The position numbers and the translations under genes are program-made. The notes below the pieces were generated by a model, which saw only the letters and a list, made by a program, of their open reading frames with translations, was not told where the DNA came from and searched no databases. From Scytonema sp045865695 (GTDB lineage Bacteria > Cyanobacteriota > Cyanobacteriia > Cyanobacteriales > Nostocaceae), in assembly GCF_045865695.1 (NCBI RefSeq), contig NZ_BAACAP010000239.1, forward strand, positions 62,001-126,000: 64,000 nt of DNA, in the 5' to 3' direction. Below, in pieces: positions 52,009-60,521 of this stretch. Position 1 is the first letter of the stretch. Every line of letters begins with the position of its first letter.

Positions 52009-53682
52009 ATGCCAGAAAGTAAATCTAAGAATAATTTTTTAATTCCTGCTATTGGTACTGCGGTAGTTGTAGCAGGAGGTGTAGCTGCCTATATGTACTT
52101 TAAAGGTGGTCCCCAAGGAAACGTTTCCGACGCTCTCAATGCTGCTAAAATCGTACCAGATGAAGCATTGATGGCAACTTATATTTCCACCGATCCAACA
52201 GCTTGGGCAAAGTTAGAGCAATTTGGGACGCCAGAAGCCCAGAAGATAGTCGCCAAAGAGCTAGAAAACTTCAATAAAAGCCTCTCAACTGATAATAGTA
52301 TTTCCTATGAAAAAGATATAAAACCTTGGGTAGGCGGCGTGATGATTGCCGTACTTCCACCCAACGCAGTCAAACCCGCACAGAGTACACCTCAAGCTTC
52401 CCAACAATCCAACGTCCTGATGGTGGTAGGTATCAAAGACAAAATCCAAGCTTTGAACTTTGCCACGAAATTAAAAGGACAAAAAGACCTAAAAATTCAA
52501 GAAACTGACTATAAAGGCGAAAAAATTATAGAAACTTCCAGGAAAAGCTCGCCTACGTACACTGCTATTTTAAATAATACATATGTAGTCTCAGCAACAG
52601 AAAAGTCAGCTATAGAAAATGCTATTGACACATTTAAAGGACAACCTTCCTTTGCCAACAAAGAAGGTGCAAGCAGCTTGCTAACTCAAGGTGTCAACGT
52701 TGAAAATACCGTCGCCCAAATCTACGTACCTGATTATGCTGCTATGGTACAGCAACTTGTTGCTACGAATCCACAGTCAGCACAATTACCTGCACAAACA
52801 TTGTCGCAATTAAAACAAGTAAAATCTATGGTGGCAGGAATTGGTATTGACAATGCAGGTGTACGGTTGAAAGCAACTGCTAAACTAGATCCCCAACTCG
52901 TAAAATTCCAATACCAAAATACGGGATCTAAAGTTGTGTCGGAATTTCCGTCAGAGACAATGGCAATTATCAGCGGACAGGGAATCAGCAGTTGGTGGTC
53001 AACAGTTGTCGAACAATCAAAAGACGTTCCTGAATTAAAGCAAACCCTTGAAACAGCCCGTCAGCAACTAAAATTTGTCAATATTGACCTAGATAAGGAC
53101 GTTTTTAGCTGGATGGATCGGGAATTTGGAATTGCAGCTATCCCATCAAATCAAGGCGTACTGGCACAAATTGGCTTTGGAGGAGCATTGGTCTTTCAGA
53201 CAGGCGATCGCAAAACTGTAGAAGAAACCCTTAACAAATTAGATACCATTGTCAAAGCACAATCTTTAAACATTACTAAAAGAGACATTGGTGGCAAAGA
53301 AATCACTGAATGGGAAATTCCCAAACAAGGAGCATTGTTAGCACACGGCTGGCTCAATCAAGATACTGTATTTGTAGCGATTGGTGGACCAGTAGCAGAA
53401 ATGTTAGTAAATCGTCAAGGTCCGAGCTTAGACAGCAGTGCGAATTTCCAAGCAGTCACCAACACCTTACAAAAACCCAACGGCGGTTACTTCTATATAG
53501 ATATGGATAAAACCGCATCCCTGATCGAGCGCTTTGCCACAGCACAACGGCAACCAATTTCCCCAGAAGCCAGTGCTATTATGAGTTCCATTCGCGGTTT
53601 GGGTATGACTGCTACTAGCCCCGACAAATCAACCTCTCAAGTCGAGATGTTGTTAGCACTAAAACCCAAATCAGGTAGTTAA
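52009..53682 (+). CDS. DUF3352 domain protein, membrane-anchored
   Basis: This gene encodes 557 residues. An N-terminal membrane helix (about 11-28, FLIPAIGTAVVVAGGVAAYMY) is followed by a long extracytoplasmic or lumenal part. The features match the cyanobacterial DUF3352 family: IVPDEALMATYISTDPTAWAKL near residue 50, VLMVVGIKDKIQALNFATKLK, an SATEKSAIENAIDTFKG segment repeated in weaker form, and FYIDMDKTASLIERFA near the end. Function is unknown in the family; it may be an envelope or thylakoid-associated protein. The TAA stop is immediately followed by a dispersed repeat that begins at 53683. The ATG at 52009 follows an AT-rich region without a strong ribosome-binding site. Confidence 0.9.
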   Translation: MPESKSKNNFLIPAIGTAVVVAGGVAAYMYFKGGPQGNVSDALNAAKIVPDEALMATYISTDPTAWAKLEQFGTPEAQKIVAKELENFNKSLSTDNSISYEKDIKPWVGGVMIAVLPPNAVKPAQSTPQASQQSNVLMVVGIKDKIQALNFATKLKGQKDLKIQETDYKGEKIIETSRKSSPTYTAILNNTYVVSATEKSAIENAIDTFKGQPSFANKEGASSLLTQGVNVENTVAQIYVPDYAAMVQQLVATNPQSAQLPAQTLSQLKQVKSMVAGIGIDNAGVRLKATAKLDPQLVKFQYQNTGSKVVSEFPSETMAIISGQGISSWWSTVVEQSKDVPELKQTLETARQQLKFVNIDLDKDVFSWMDREFGIAAIPSNQGVLAQIGFGGALVFQTGDRKTVEETLNKLDTIVKAQSLNITKRDIGGKEITEWEIPKQGALLAHGWLNQDTVFVAIGGPVAEMLVNRQGPSLDSSANFQAVTNTLQKPNGGYFYIDMDKTASLIERFATAQRQPISPEASAIMSSIRGLGMTATSPDKSTSQVEMLLALKPKSGS

Positions 53683-53724
53683 GTTTACCCCACCCTAACC
53701 CTCCCCTTGGAAAGGGGAGGGAAC
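53683..53724. repeat. Composite dispersed repeat, partial copy C
   Basis: GTTTACCCCACCCTAACCCT followed by CCCCTTGGAAAGGGGAGGGA, the first half of the composite found at 22851 and 48803. It starts on the base after the DUF3352 stop codon and has a CCCCTT/AAGGGG stem that could act as 3' structure for that transcript. Confidence 0.8.
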
Positions 53725-53735
53725 CAGACACCCTC

Positions 53736-53783
53736 GTTCCCAGGCGGAGCCTGGGAATGCAGATCTGGAAGCGGAGCCTCCAG
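53736..53783. repeat. CCAGGCGGAGCCTGG palindrome, left copy
   Basis: GTTCCCAGGCGGAGCCTGGG with flank AATGC, followed by a second palindrome CTGGAAGCGGAGCCTCCAG. A copy in opposite orientation lies at 55655-55702; the two enclose about 1.9 kb with a decayed transposase. A further inverted repeat, GTTGGGTT/AACCCAAC, is at 53811-53835. Confidence 0.75.
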
Positions 53784-54108
53784 TTAACAAGTCGAAGCGC
53801 CCACCAGTAGGTTGGGTTGAGGAACGAAACCCAACTATTTAGGTGTAAATTAAAAATAGCAACCTTCTCTGTTGAGCTTGCATTGTGGCAAAAATCGCTC
53901 TTGAAGTACCCGACGAATTATGGTTCTTTCGTACATAGCGTGCTAAATTTTAATTAAAATTTATAATTATGCTTTATTTGCAAGGCTTACAGACACTTCT
54001 AGTTTCAATTTTAGAAAAGAATACTGTTATAAAGGTAATAATGGCTGTAATACAATCCAGACAAGGATTTTAAGCTAATTTTCCTATAAAAATAGCACGC
54101 TAAGTACG

Positions 54109-54480
54109 CAAGAGCCGTTTACCCAGACGATTGAATCTCGTTGCATTAAATCTGGGATAGAAATAATCAAAGTTGATGCTGCATACACCAGCGTAATTGG
54201 TGTTACGAAATATATGGCAGCTTATGGTCTGAATTCTGGTTGTGCTGCTGCGTTGATAATAGCTCGGCACGGTCAGAATCGGACTGAAAGATTACCCAAA
54301 CACCTTGATTCTTACTTCAAGAAGCCAGAGGACAAATTGAAGTCGGGAGCTTGGAAGAAGGTAGCTAAGAAGATTAATATTTGTGGTGGTTTTAATCGTC
54401 ACAAATATTATTCCCTTGGTATCAAACAGGTAAAGACTAACTGTCTTTTGCACGGCAAGCTACGGCAAACAAAAGCTTCT
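54109..54480 (+). pseudogene. 3' remnant of a TnpB-related transposase
   Basis: The open frame from 54079 reads FTQTIESRCIKSGIEIIKV, DAAYTSVIGVTKYMAAYGLN and SGCAAALIIARHGQNRTERL, and then KLKSGAWKKVAKKI. This is the C-terminal part of the TnpB-related (IS200/IS605 accessory) family: the E/VNPAYTSVIG and AAALVIARRG elements are readable. The N-terminal two thirds, including the first catalytic Asp, are missing, so it cannot be functional. The frame runs on to 54663, but that end opposes the coiled-coil ORF on the minus strand and probably is not transposase. It is surrounded by dispersed repeats. Confidence 0.75.
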
Positions 54481-54790
54481 TGTAAGCGTGATACTGTGCA
54501 GGTTCTAGTGACCCCTCATATCCGTAAAATTCTTTCAAATTGCGGTAACATAACATTTGAAGCTCTACTTCTAGAGACTTTAAATCTTTATCTACTTCTG
54601 GATCTATATAGGAAGAAACAGACTCTCGCTGCCGCTCAATTTCTCTTTTATACCTACCTATAGCACGAGGGTCACTTTCATAGCGCAGCACATCCTCGTA
54701 TTGCTTAAGTAGTTTCTGGTCTTCAGTAATATTTTTTTCTAAATCTTGCAGTCTCTTCTCGTAAAAACCAAGTGATTTCATAGGTTTCAT
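54437..54790 (-). CDS. Small coiled-coil protein, probably partial
   Basis: This gene encodes 117 residues starting MKPMKSLGFYEKRLQDLEKN. Residues about 8-70 form a charged coiled coil with QKLLKQYEDVLRYESDPRAI and GRYKREIERQRESV, a pattern I recall from coiled-coil linkers of cyanobacterial STAND-type and effector-associated proteins. The C-terminal 40 residues look unrelated and lie antisense to the transposase remnant, so the protein was probably truncated by that insertion. No function can be assigned. Confidence 0.45.
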   Translation of the reverse strand: MKPMKSLGFYEKRLQDLEKNITEDQKLLKQYEDVLRYESDPRAIGRYKREIERQRESVSSYIDPEVDKDLKSLEVELQMLCYRNLKEFYGYEGSLEPAQYHAYKKLLFAVACRAKDS

Positions 54791-55640
54791 TTTTTATTTA
54801 CTAGAATCAACACTGAGCTATATCGAGATACTGGTAAAATTCAAATCCTTAACTGCAAAAATTTATTTGAGTTTTGATTATTAAGAAAAGCAACCTGATA
54901 AATCTGCAATTTCCATTGCTTTAGAGGAAATTGACGTTGTAACCTTTGTCTAGCTGTCAAAAGAAAAATTTACAGTTATTAGTATGATAATAGACAATAT
55001 TATAAAAATTGAGTGCTAAATCTGATTAATGTGTAAGGATTCAGGTCAGAGGGCAATACTGCGTAGGATTTGCAGGGAATGCAGGGGAGGAAAAATGCCA
55101 GACTGTACGCCAAGAGTACTCTAGAGAGGGTATTTAACCAGATTATAGCGGTTCTCACTGAAATGAAGTACAGATTTATCTGTGTTCATCTGCGATTCCT
55201 TAATTATTTGATGTATTGCACCCAATTGAAAACCGCTATAAAGTAGGTGGGCAATCTCATTGTTGGATGTTGTGCGGCATCGCCTAGGGTGTTGACTTTG
55301 TTGACTTTTAGTAAAAATGTACTATAAAAATTTATTTTCGTTGAAAGCGTTACCCAACAAGCATTTCAGTTCTAGTCAAGATTCTCAAATTTTGCATGAG
55401 TGATACCCCAAACAAGGCACAGAGTCAACACCCTAGAGCGTTGGTCAAGTAGAAGTAGTTGACATAAAATGCAGAATATGTCTCTTGTGTAAATCGAACT
55501 TTTAGGCGTTCAGGTTTTATGCGATCGCTAAAAACTAGACCTAAAAATTTATCCTGAAATAGGCGTTTTAACCCAATCACATAATTTTGTGTTTATCAAC
55601 CGTTATTACTCGATCGGTGCTCTAGGCATAGCCCTACCTA
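54791..55640. other. Gene-free stretch with scattered repeats
   Basis: About 850 bp without a supported gene; stop codons are frequent in all frames. AT-rich with a GCGATCGC HIP1 site near 55521. No tRNA or riboswitch-like fold was recognised. A GCGGTTCTCACTGAAATG / TTGAAAACCGCTATAAAG pair around 55148 and 55227 is a weak inverted repeat (CCGCTATA-type). It may be the remains of genes lost beside the decayed transposase. Confidence 0.45.
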
Positions 55641-55702
55641 CTTGTTACAAAGTCGAGGCAGAGCCTCGCTCCATGCATTCCCAGGCGGAGCCTGGGAACG
55701 AG
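55624..55702. repeat. MITE-arm fragment plus CCAGGCGGAGCCTGG palindrome, right copy
   Basis: AGGCATAGCCCTACCTACTT is an arm of the MITEs at 4694 and 5507. It is followed by GAGGCAGAGCCTC and by GCATTCCCAGGCGGAGCCTG with GGAACGAG (55675-55702). The last part is the inverse-orientation partner of the element at 53736-53760. Confidence 0.75.
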
Positions 55703-55823
55703 AGAACTGGCAGGTGGTCACTGTTAAGAAGTTAATTCGAGAGTGAAGATTGGATCGCTTAGAGCTTTATCATATTTGATAGACAAGCGCATTCCTCATT
55801 CCAAAGGTAGATAGAAATCAGTG

Positions 55824-56744
55824 ATGAACACGGCTGTCAAAAATACTCCAGGATTAGCTTCACGCTTCATAAATGGAGTTCTTGCTATTAAACCTCTCGC
55901 CAACCTAGCCAAACACCAAGCTAGGCAAATGATGATTAAACGTGCTGAGAAAATCGGTGTGAATTGGACGCAAGAAGTCCGCACGCTACAAGCACGAGAT
56001 TGGACAAAGGATTTTGCGAAAGTACAAAACCCACAAGTAACCTACCCAGGCTATTATTTGCAATCTTTCCACGCTTATGATAAGGGAGACCTTTGCTGGG
56101 AAGCAGCGCTAGAGGTAGAAGTTGCTGCTCAAACTGTTCATGCAACTCTTTGGGGCAAGACCACAGACCAAGGAGATGCTCAGCTACGTCAAAGTTATCA
56201 TAATATTCTGACAAAGCAACTCCCCAGACCGCCACAAGCGATTTTAGATATTGGATGTAGTGTGGGGATGAGCACTTTTGCACTACAAAAAATTTATCCT
56301 CATGCCAAAATCACTGGTTTAGATTTGTCTCCTTATTTTCTCGCCGTTGCTCAATACCGAAGCCAACAGCGCGGTGTTAATATCGATTGGGTTCATGCAG
56401 CTGCTGAATCAACTGGGTTGGCGAGTGCTTCCTTTGATTTTGTCTCTATGTTCTTAATTTGTCACGAGTTACCTCAAGTCGCAACCAGACAAATTTTTGC
56501 AGAAGCCAAGCGTGTGCTACGTCCGGGCGGTTGTATAGGAATTATGGATATGAATCCAAGATCGGAAGTGTATCAAAAAATGCCTACCTATGTTATGACT
56601 TTGCTCAAAAGTACTGAACCACTTATGGATGAGTATTTCTCCTTCGATATCGAGCAAGCGTTAGTGGATGCTGGTTTCAAGACTCCTACCATCACTCCCA
56701 ACAGTCCGCGTCATCGCACAATCGTAGCTCAAGTGCGTGATTGA
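55824..56744 (+). CDS. Class I SAM-dependent methyltransferase
   Basis: This gene encodes about 306 residues. A GTG three bases before the ATG would add one residue; the ATG is preferred. The SAM-binding core starts near residue 138: AILDIGCSVGMSTFALQKI (motif I), then KITGLDLSPYFLAVAQY (motif II, acidic residue), and SFDFVSMFLICHELPQ (motif IV) followed by GGCIGIMDMNPRS. This is the Methyltransf_11/25 type. An N-terminal region of about 130 residues (RFINGVLAIKPLANLAKHQA) precedes the core and is typical for some cyanobacterial lipid- or quinone-type methyltransferases, but the substrate is unknown. Its stop overlaps the start of a PrsW-like gene by eight bases. Confidence 0.88.
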   Translation: MNTAVKNTPGLASRFINGVLAIKPLANLAKHQARQMMIKRAEKIGVNWTQEVRTLQARDWTKDFAKVQNPQVTYPGYYLQSFHAYDKGDLCWEAALEVEVAAQTVHATLWGKTTDQGDAQLRQSYHNILTKQLPRPPQAILDIGCSVGMSTFALQKIYPHAKITGLDLSPYFLAVAQYRSQQRGVNIDWVHAAAESTGLASASFDFVSMFLICHELPQVATRQIFAEAKRVLRPGGCIGIMDMNPRSEVYQKMPTYVMTLLKSTEPLMDEYFSFDIEQALVDAGFKTPTITPNSPRHRTIVAQVRD

Positions 56745-57717
56745 TGTACTTATAGTTTTGTTGGCAGTGTTCCCACCACTGCTTCTTTTGGTGTACTACT
56801 ACAGCCGCATTCCAACTACTATCTCTCTCATACGGCTGTTGTCATTCTTTGCTCTTGGGGCAATATCTGGGTTTATTGCCCTTCACTTGGAACTGGTTTT
56901 TGAAACAGTTGCCCAAAAGGTTGTGAATTGGCGCATCATTCAGCGATCGCTATTTGGTGTTGCCCTGCGACAATTGATTGAAGTTGGTCCAATTGAAGAA
57001 GGTTGTAAGTTAGTCGCTGTCATCGCTTTAACTAACTATTTTCAACGGCAGTATCGGTTACGCTCTAGCACAGTTTTCCTTTTTTGTCTAGCCGTTTCGC
57101 TAGGTTTTACAGCCGAGGAAAACTGGATATATCTTTTCCATGGCTTTCAAGGTATGCCATCGGTTGTAGAAAGATTGATAAGCACGCCCGTGCATATCAT
57201 GTTTTCTGCACCTTGGGGATATGCGTTAGGGGCGCTTGTCAATGACAGTATTTACTCAACCCGACACAGAGGTCAAGTTTTTCCAGCATGGGTAAACTCT
57301 GTTATTTGTCATGCTTTGGTCAATATTTTATCTATTAGCGGTCGCTATTCTTTCCCTTGGCGCTTGCTCAACTACGGATTATTTCCATTCTTGCTATGGA
57401 TGTTTTGGCGACTGGAAAAATACTTACAAAAACTACAAGGTCAAGATTCAAGGACTCTCATCTCTGGTTTTACACTCAAGCAACGCTTATGGAGACAGTT
57501 TTTGATACTATTAACCCTGATGCTTGGTGGAAACGCGATTTTCGTGCTGTTTATCCTAACCAGAGACTTGAGTTTCCTCAATCAATTGCAATTTTTTGAT
57601 ATTAACGTTGTTTTGTCTGTTCTGAGTCGCTTATCTCTTAGCTTGATTCTTCTGCTCTCAGCGTGGGCTATCAACCGCTACTCGCGTCGCTTAGCTAGCC
57701 GCCGCCGATATTTTTAA
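56737..57717 (+). CDS. PrsW-type intramembrane metalloprotease family protein
   Basis: This gene encodes 326 residues with about eight membrane helices. It starts with GTG at 56737, inside the end of the methyltransferase gene, giving MIDVLIVLLAVFPPLLLLVY. The family signatures are the acidic pair in EVGPIEEGCKLVAV (Glu87-Glu88), GFTAEENWIY (Glu127-Glu128), STPVHIMFSAPWGYALG (His153) and a later ICHALVN histidine, matching the PrsW/Abi-like glutamate-histidine pattern. It would cleave membrane-embedded substrates such as anti-sigma factors; none is adjacent. Coupling to the methyltransferase is unusual and of unknown meaning. The frame ends 8 bp before the convergent GT2 gene's stop. Confidence 0.85.
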   Translation: MIDVLIVLLAVFPPLLLLVYYYSRIPTTISLIRLLSFFALGAISGFIALHLELVFETVAQKVVNWRIIQRSLFGVALRQLIEVGPIEEGCKLVAVIALTNYFQRQYRLRSSTVFLFCLAVSLGFTAEENWIYLFHGFQGMPSVVERLISTPVHIMFSAPWGYALGALVNDSIYSTRHRGQVFPAWVNSVICHALVNILSISGRYSFPWRLLNYGLFPFLLWMFWRLEKYLQKLQGQDSRTLISGFTLKQRLWRQFLILLTLMLGGNAIFVLFILTRDLSFLNQLQFFDINVVLSVLSRLSLSLILLLSAWAINRYSRRLASRRRYF

Positions 57718-57724
57718 ATTTTAT

Positions 57725-58714
57725 TTAAATAGTCAGAAATCTACGTGCTAGAGGGCGAGGAATAATCGACAAAGCAAACGCCGCAACTGTTCTGAGGTTA
57801 AACTTTTGTCGCCTAAGCGCGTGTAAAAGATAAGGTCTTGCTTCCTGAGTTTGCTCGGCTTTCAGTAAGCCTATGGCAAGAGTTGTGTGAGCTTGCAACC
57901 ATTTTTCTTGGAAGTAATCTTTGAACTCCTGCAACCGTTCATCTTCCATAAATTGTCGATAGCAGTAAATCCCTGCTTTACCTGCCCGAATTTTTGACTG
58001 AACGCTCGAAGCCCCGTTCACAAAAGTTTCTGATTGAGTGTGTACGCGATACTTACTCAGTCTTTCAGGAGAGTAATAAGCTCCCTTTCCAGTGCGACAT
58101 GCAAGGTAAGTTAGATACAAATCCCAATAAGAACCCATTTGAGGTGGAAAATCATCCCAGTCAATAGCATCTTTACGAATTACAGTCGCTACCGCACTGG
58201 GAACAGCTTGATGAACTAATCCGATTTCATAAAAAGGCTGGTAAACTCCTTCGTGTAGTTGGTCTCGCTTCCAACGTAGAGTGTTTTCCTCTGTAGCCTC
58301 AGAGTCAACTTTGCCTTTTGAGTCCATTATGTAGTGGTCGCTGAATGCGATCGCTACACTTGCATCTGCCTCTAGATTTGGAATTAGCTTTTCCAAAAAT
58401 TCTGGATTCCAAACATCATCATCGTTCAAACTCGCAACATATTTTCCTCTTGCTTCCTTAAATGCACCAATCACATTCAAGGCGATCCCTAGATTTTTTG
58501 GATTGCGCCGGAACTGAATTCGCGGGTCTTGAAAAGAATCGACTATGTCCTGCGGATTTTCTACACTACCATCGTCCGACACAATAATCTCTACATTTTT
58601 ATAGGTCTGATTGACAGCGCTTTCTATGGCTTCTCTAAGATATTTAGGGCGATTGTAAGTAGGAATGACCACGGTAACTAGTGGTTCTCGTGATAAGTTC
58701 TGTGCTTGTAACAT
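57725..58714 (-). CDS. Glycosyltransferase family 2
   Basis: This gene encodes 329 residues. The GT-A core shows PLVTVVIPTYNRPKYLREAI (about 11-30), VEIIVSDDGSVENPQD and GKYVASLNDDDVWNPEFLEK with the DDD motif (about 97-99). It is convergent with the PrsW-like gene and separate from the main polysaccharide locus, so its acceptor may be a different glycan, glycolipid or protein. The C-terminal half is basic and helical and ends RRFLTI. There is no membrane anchor. Specificity is unknown. Confidence 0.9.
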   Translation of the reverse strand: MLQAQNLSREPLVTVVIPTYNRPKYLREAIESAVNQTYKNVEIIVSDDGSVENPQDIVDSFQDPRIQFRRNPKNLGIALNVIGAFKEARGKYVASLNDDDVWNPEFLEKLIPNLEADASVAIAFSDHYIMDSKGKVDSEATEENTLRWKRDQLHEGVYQPFYEIGLVHQAVPSAVATVIRKDAIDWDDFPPQMGSYWDLYLTYLACRTGKGAYYSPERLSKYRVHTQSETFVNGASSVQSKIRAGKAGIYCYRQFMEDERLQEFKDYFQEKWLQAHTTLAIGLLKAEQTQEARPYLLHALRRQKFNLRTVAAFALSIIPRPLARRFLTI

Positions 58715-59470
58715 TTTTACTCCTTTCGGTTAGCTTAGCTTTTGCCAGCAGATACAGCTATTTCTCTTAGAAACTGAGTTTTAAGAAAAATCAAGAATCA
58801 TCAAACCTCGTTTTAAATGATAGCATCCACTTTATTAATATAACGTTCCACTAAAGTTTGAATTCCTGATTTTCTTTCATTATGATTTGGTTACGTGGAA
58901 ATAAATGAAGTTTGGAGATGAAATTATAAATATTTCACGACCTAAAAGCTTTTCTTATCAAGCATTTCTCCAATTTTTTTTCCTCCTATTCTATTAGGAC
59001 TAAAGTACTCATTTATCTTTTTGTCATTTCCTTTTCTCACCTATTTGTAATTCAAATTACAAAAATGATAATTTTAATTTATCAAACATTACTAATGCTT
59101 ATAAAGTATAAATACAAATTTATTATATTTTAACAATTGCTTATCATATCTGTCTGAAGGAGGAAATGTTAGAAGATTTCTTGAAATCAAAGCGATCGAA
59201 TTAACAATTTATTGACCTGGAAAAGATGTCAGGTTTAATAAAAAAATGTTATCATTTTTATGTATTACTTGCTATCTCAAAAATAACTCTATAGGAATAG
59301 AAGGTTAACAACTATATGGAGATGTAAGAAATAAAGGAATTCCATATTAAGTTGAAAATATAAAGTTACAGAATGGGAGCAAGTCTATGTGAAACTTTCT
59401 CAAGTTAAATTGTCAATCGATATTATATTGAAGTGAAAAAATTTAGATAGTTTCCAAAAGCTTATAAAAT
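58715..59470. other. Gene-free AT-rich stretch
   Basis: More than 750 bp with stops in all frames. It is very AT-rich between 59030 and 59300, and I see no tRNA, repeat array or conserved hairpin. It contains the promoter of the GT2 gene on the minus strand and ends in the terminator of the PTPS-like gene. Confidence 0.5.
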
Positions 59471-59510
59471 AACAAAAGCCTATCGCAATGAAAAATATTT
59501 GGATAGGCTT
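59471..59510 (-). terminator. Rho-independent-type terminator after the PTPS-like gene
   Basis: On the minus strand AAGCCTATC pairs with GATAGGCTT (59502-59510 with 59476-59484), followed by TTTTGTTATTTT. It begins 29 bp after the stop codon of the gene at 59539, in the correct orientation. Confidence 0.7.
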
Positions 59511-59538
59511 GATAATTCTTTTGTTATTTGTCGGAAGG

Positions 59539-60408
59539 CTATACTCGTACTAAAACAGACTCGCGCTCTACAGTGTTGGCATTCGACTCAGAATCAGTAC
59601 AATAGATCTCACAAGAATTGTTGGGACTTTCAATTAATTTAACTTTATAGAGCTTTGCACCTAATTCTTGAATAGGCGATCGCAACAAATGACTGATGTA
59701 AAGTGCAATATTCTCAGCAGTGGGAACCACTTGAGCAAAATAAGGTATGTCTTTATTGAGGAAGGTATGGTCAAACGGTTCCACCACATAATCCTCAATC
59801 GCTTGATTGAGAGCTCCTAAGTCTACAATCATACCAGTGCGGGAGTTAATTTCCCCCTTCACAGTCACTTCAAGGTGGTAGTTATGCCCGTGTCCGTTAG
59901 GGCGAGCGCATTTACCATAAATCTCAAAGTTAGCTTCATTGCTGATATCGGGATGAGCAAGCCGATGAGCGGCGCTAAAGTGAGTGCTAAGAGTGAGGTA
60001 AGCTTCCATTGCGTCTCCTAAATAATCAGCCCAAAGTTCGGGATGTTCAAAAAGCTGCACGCGAGCAACAGGCAAATAGGGTGCTAGTTTATGCCAAATA
60101 ACCCGTGCAATGTTTTCTGTAGTAGGCAGAGTTTGTTGAAATTCTGACCACACATCGTTAAGATAGGAAAAATCTAATTGACTAGTGACTTCGCGCTTGA
60201 TAACGTGTTTCACATCAGACAGGTTTAGTACCATGCCATATTTGTCCAGTTCCCCAATGAGAGAGACAAATAAAACATAATTATGCCCGTGTCCGGGAAA
60301 TTTAGAGCAAGCACCAAATTTCTCGATGTTTTCAGCATCGCTCAGTTCTGGTAACCAATAGCGATGGCTTGCCGAAAATTGAGCGCGGCGATTTACAATG
60401 CATTGCAT
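59539..60408 (-). CDS. Tandem-domain 6-pyruvoyl-tetrahydropterin synthase / QueD family protein
   Basis: This gene encodes 289 residues forming two fused PTPS-type domains (about 1-128 and 135-280), each twice opened by a zinc-site histidine: His15 (FSASHRYW) and His40/His42 (PGHGHNY), then His148 (FSAAHRL) and His173/His175 (NGHGHNY). The catalytic cysteines are Cys34 (FGACSKF) and Cys167 (YGKCARP). Domain 2 keeps the Asp-His pair (FDHTFLN, Asp213-His214), but domain 1 has LDFSYLND, with Phe in place of the catalytic His. So domain 1 may be structural only. Family members act in pterin synthesis or make 6-carboxytetrahydropterin for queuosine. The gene stands alone, with a terminator after it. 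Confidence 0.9.
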   Translation of the reverse strand: MQCIVNRRAQFSASHRYWLPELSDAENIEKFGACSKFPGHGHNYVLFVSLIGELDKYGMVLNLSDVKHVIKREVTSQLDFSYLNDVWSEFQQTLPTTENIARVIWHKLAPYLPVARVQLFEHPELWADYLGDAMEAYLTLSTHFSAAHRLAHPDISNEANFEIYGKCARPNGHGHNYHLEVTVKGEINSRTGMIVDLGALNQAIEDYVVEPFDHTFLNKDIPYFAQVVPTAENIALYISHLLRSPIQELGAKLYKVKLIESPNNSCEIYCTDSESNANTVERESVLVRV

Positions 60409-60521
60409 GAGTGTGTGGAAGCAAAACTTAATATTTCTTAAATTTTTCTGCTTCCAGCATAAACTAATTTTTACTTAAATTACATATAAAAATGGACATA
60501 GGGCATGGGGCAAAGCCTTCC

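Noticed and set aside
53811..53835. GTTGGGTT/AACCCAAC hairpin as terminator of the DUF3352 gene
   Set aside because: It lies more than 125 bp after the stop, has an eight-base loop and no U-run; it is a common dispersed repeat type.
54480..54663. Continuation of the transposase remnant frame to its stop
   Set aside because: No transposase features remain beyond about 54400-54480 and the opposite strand carries a better coiled-coil ORF.
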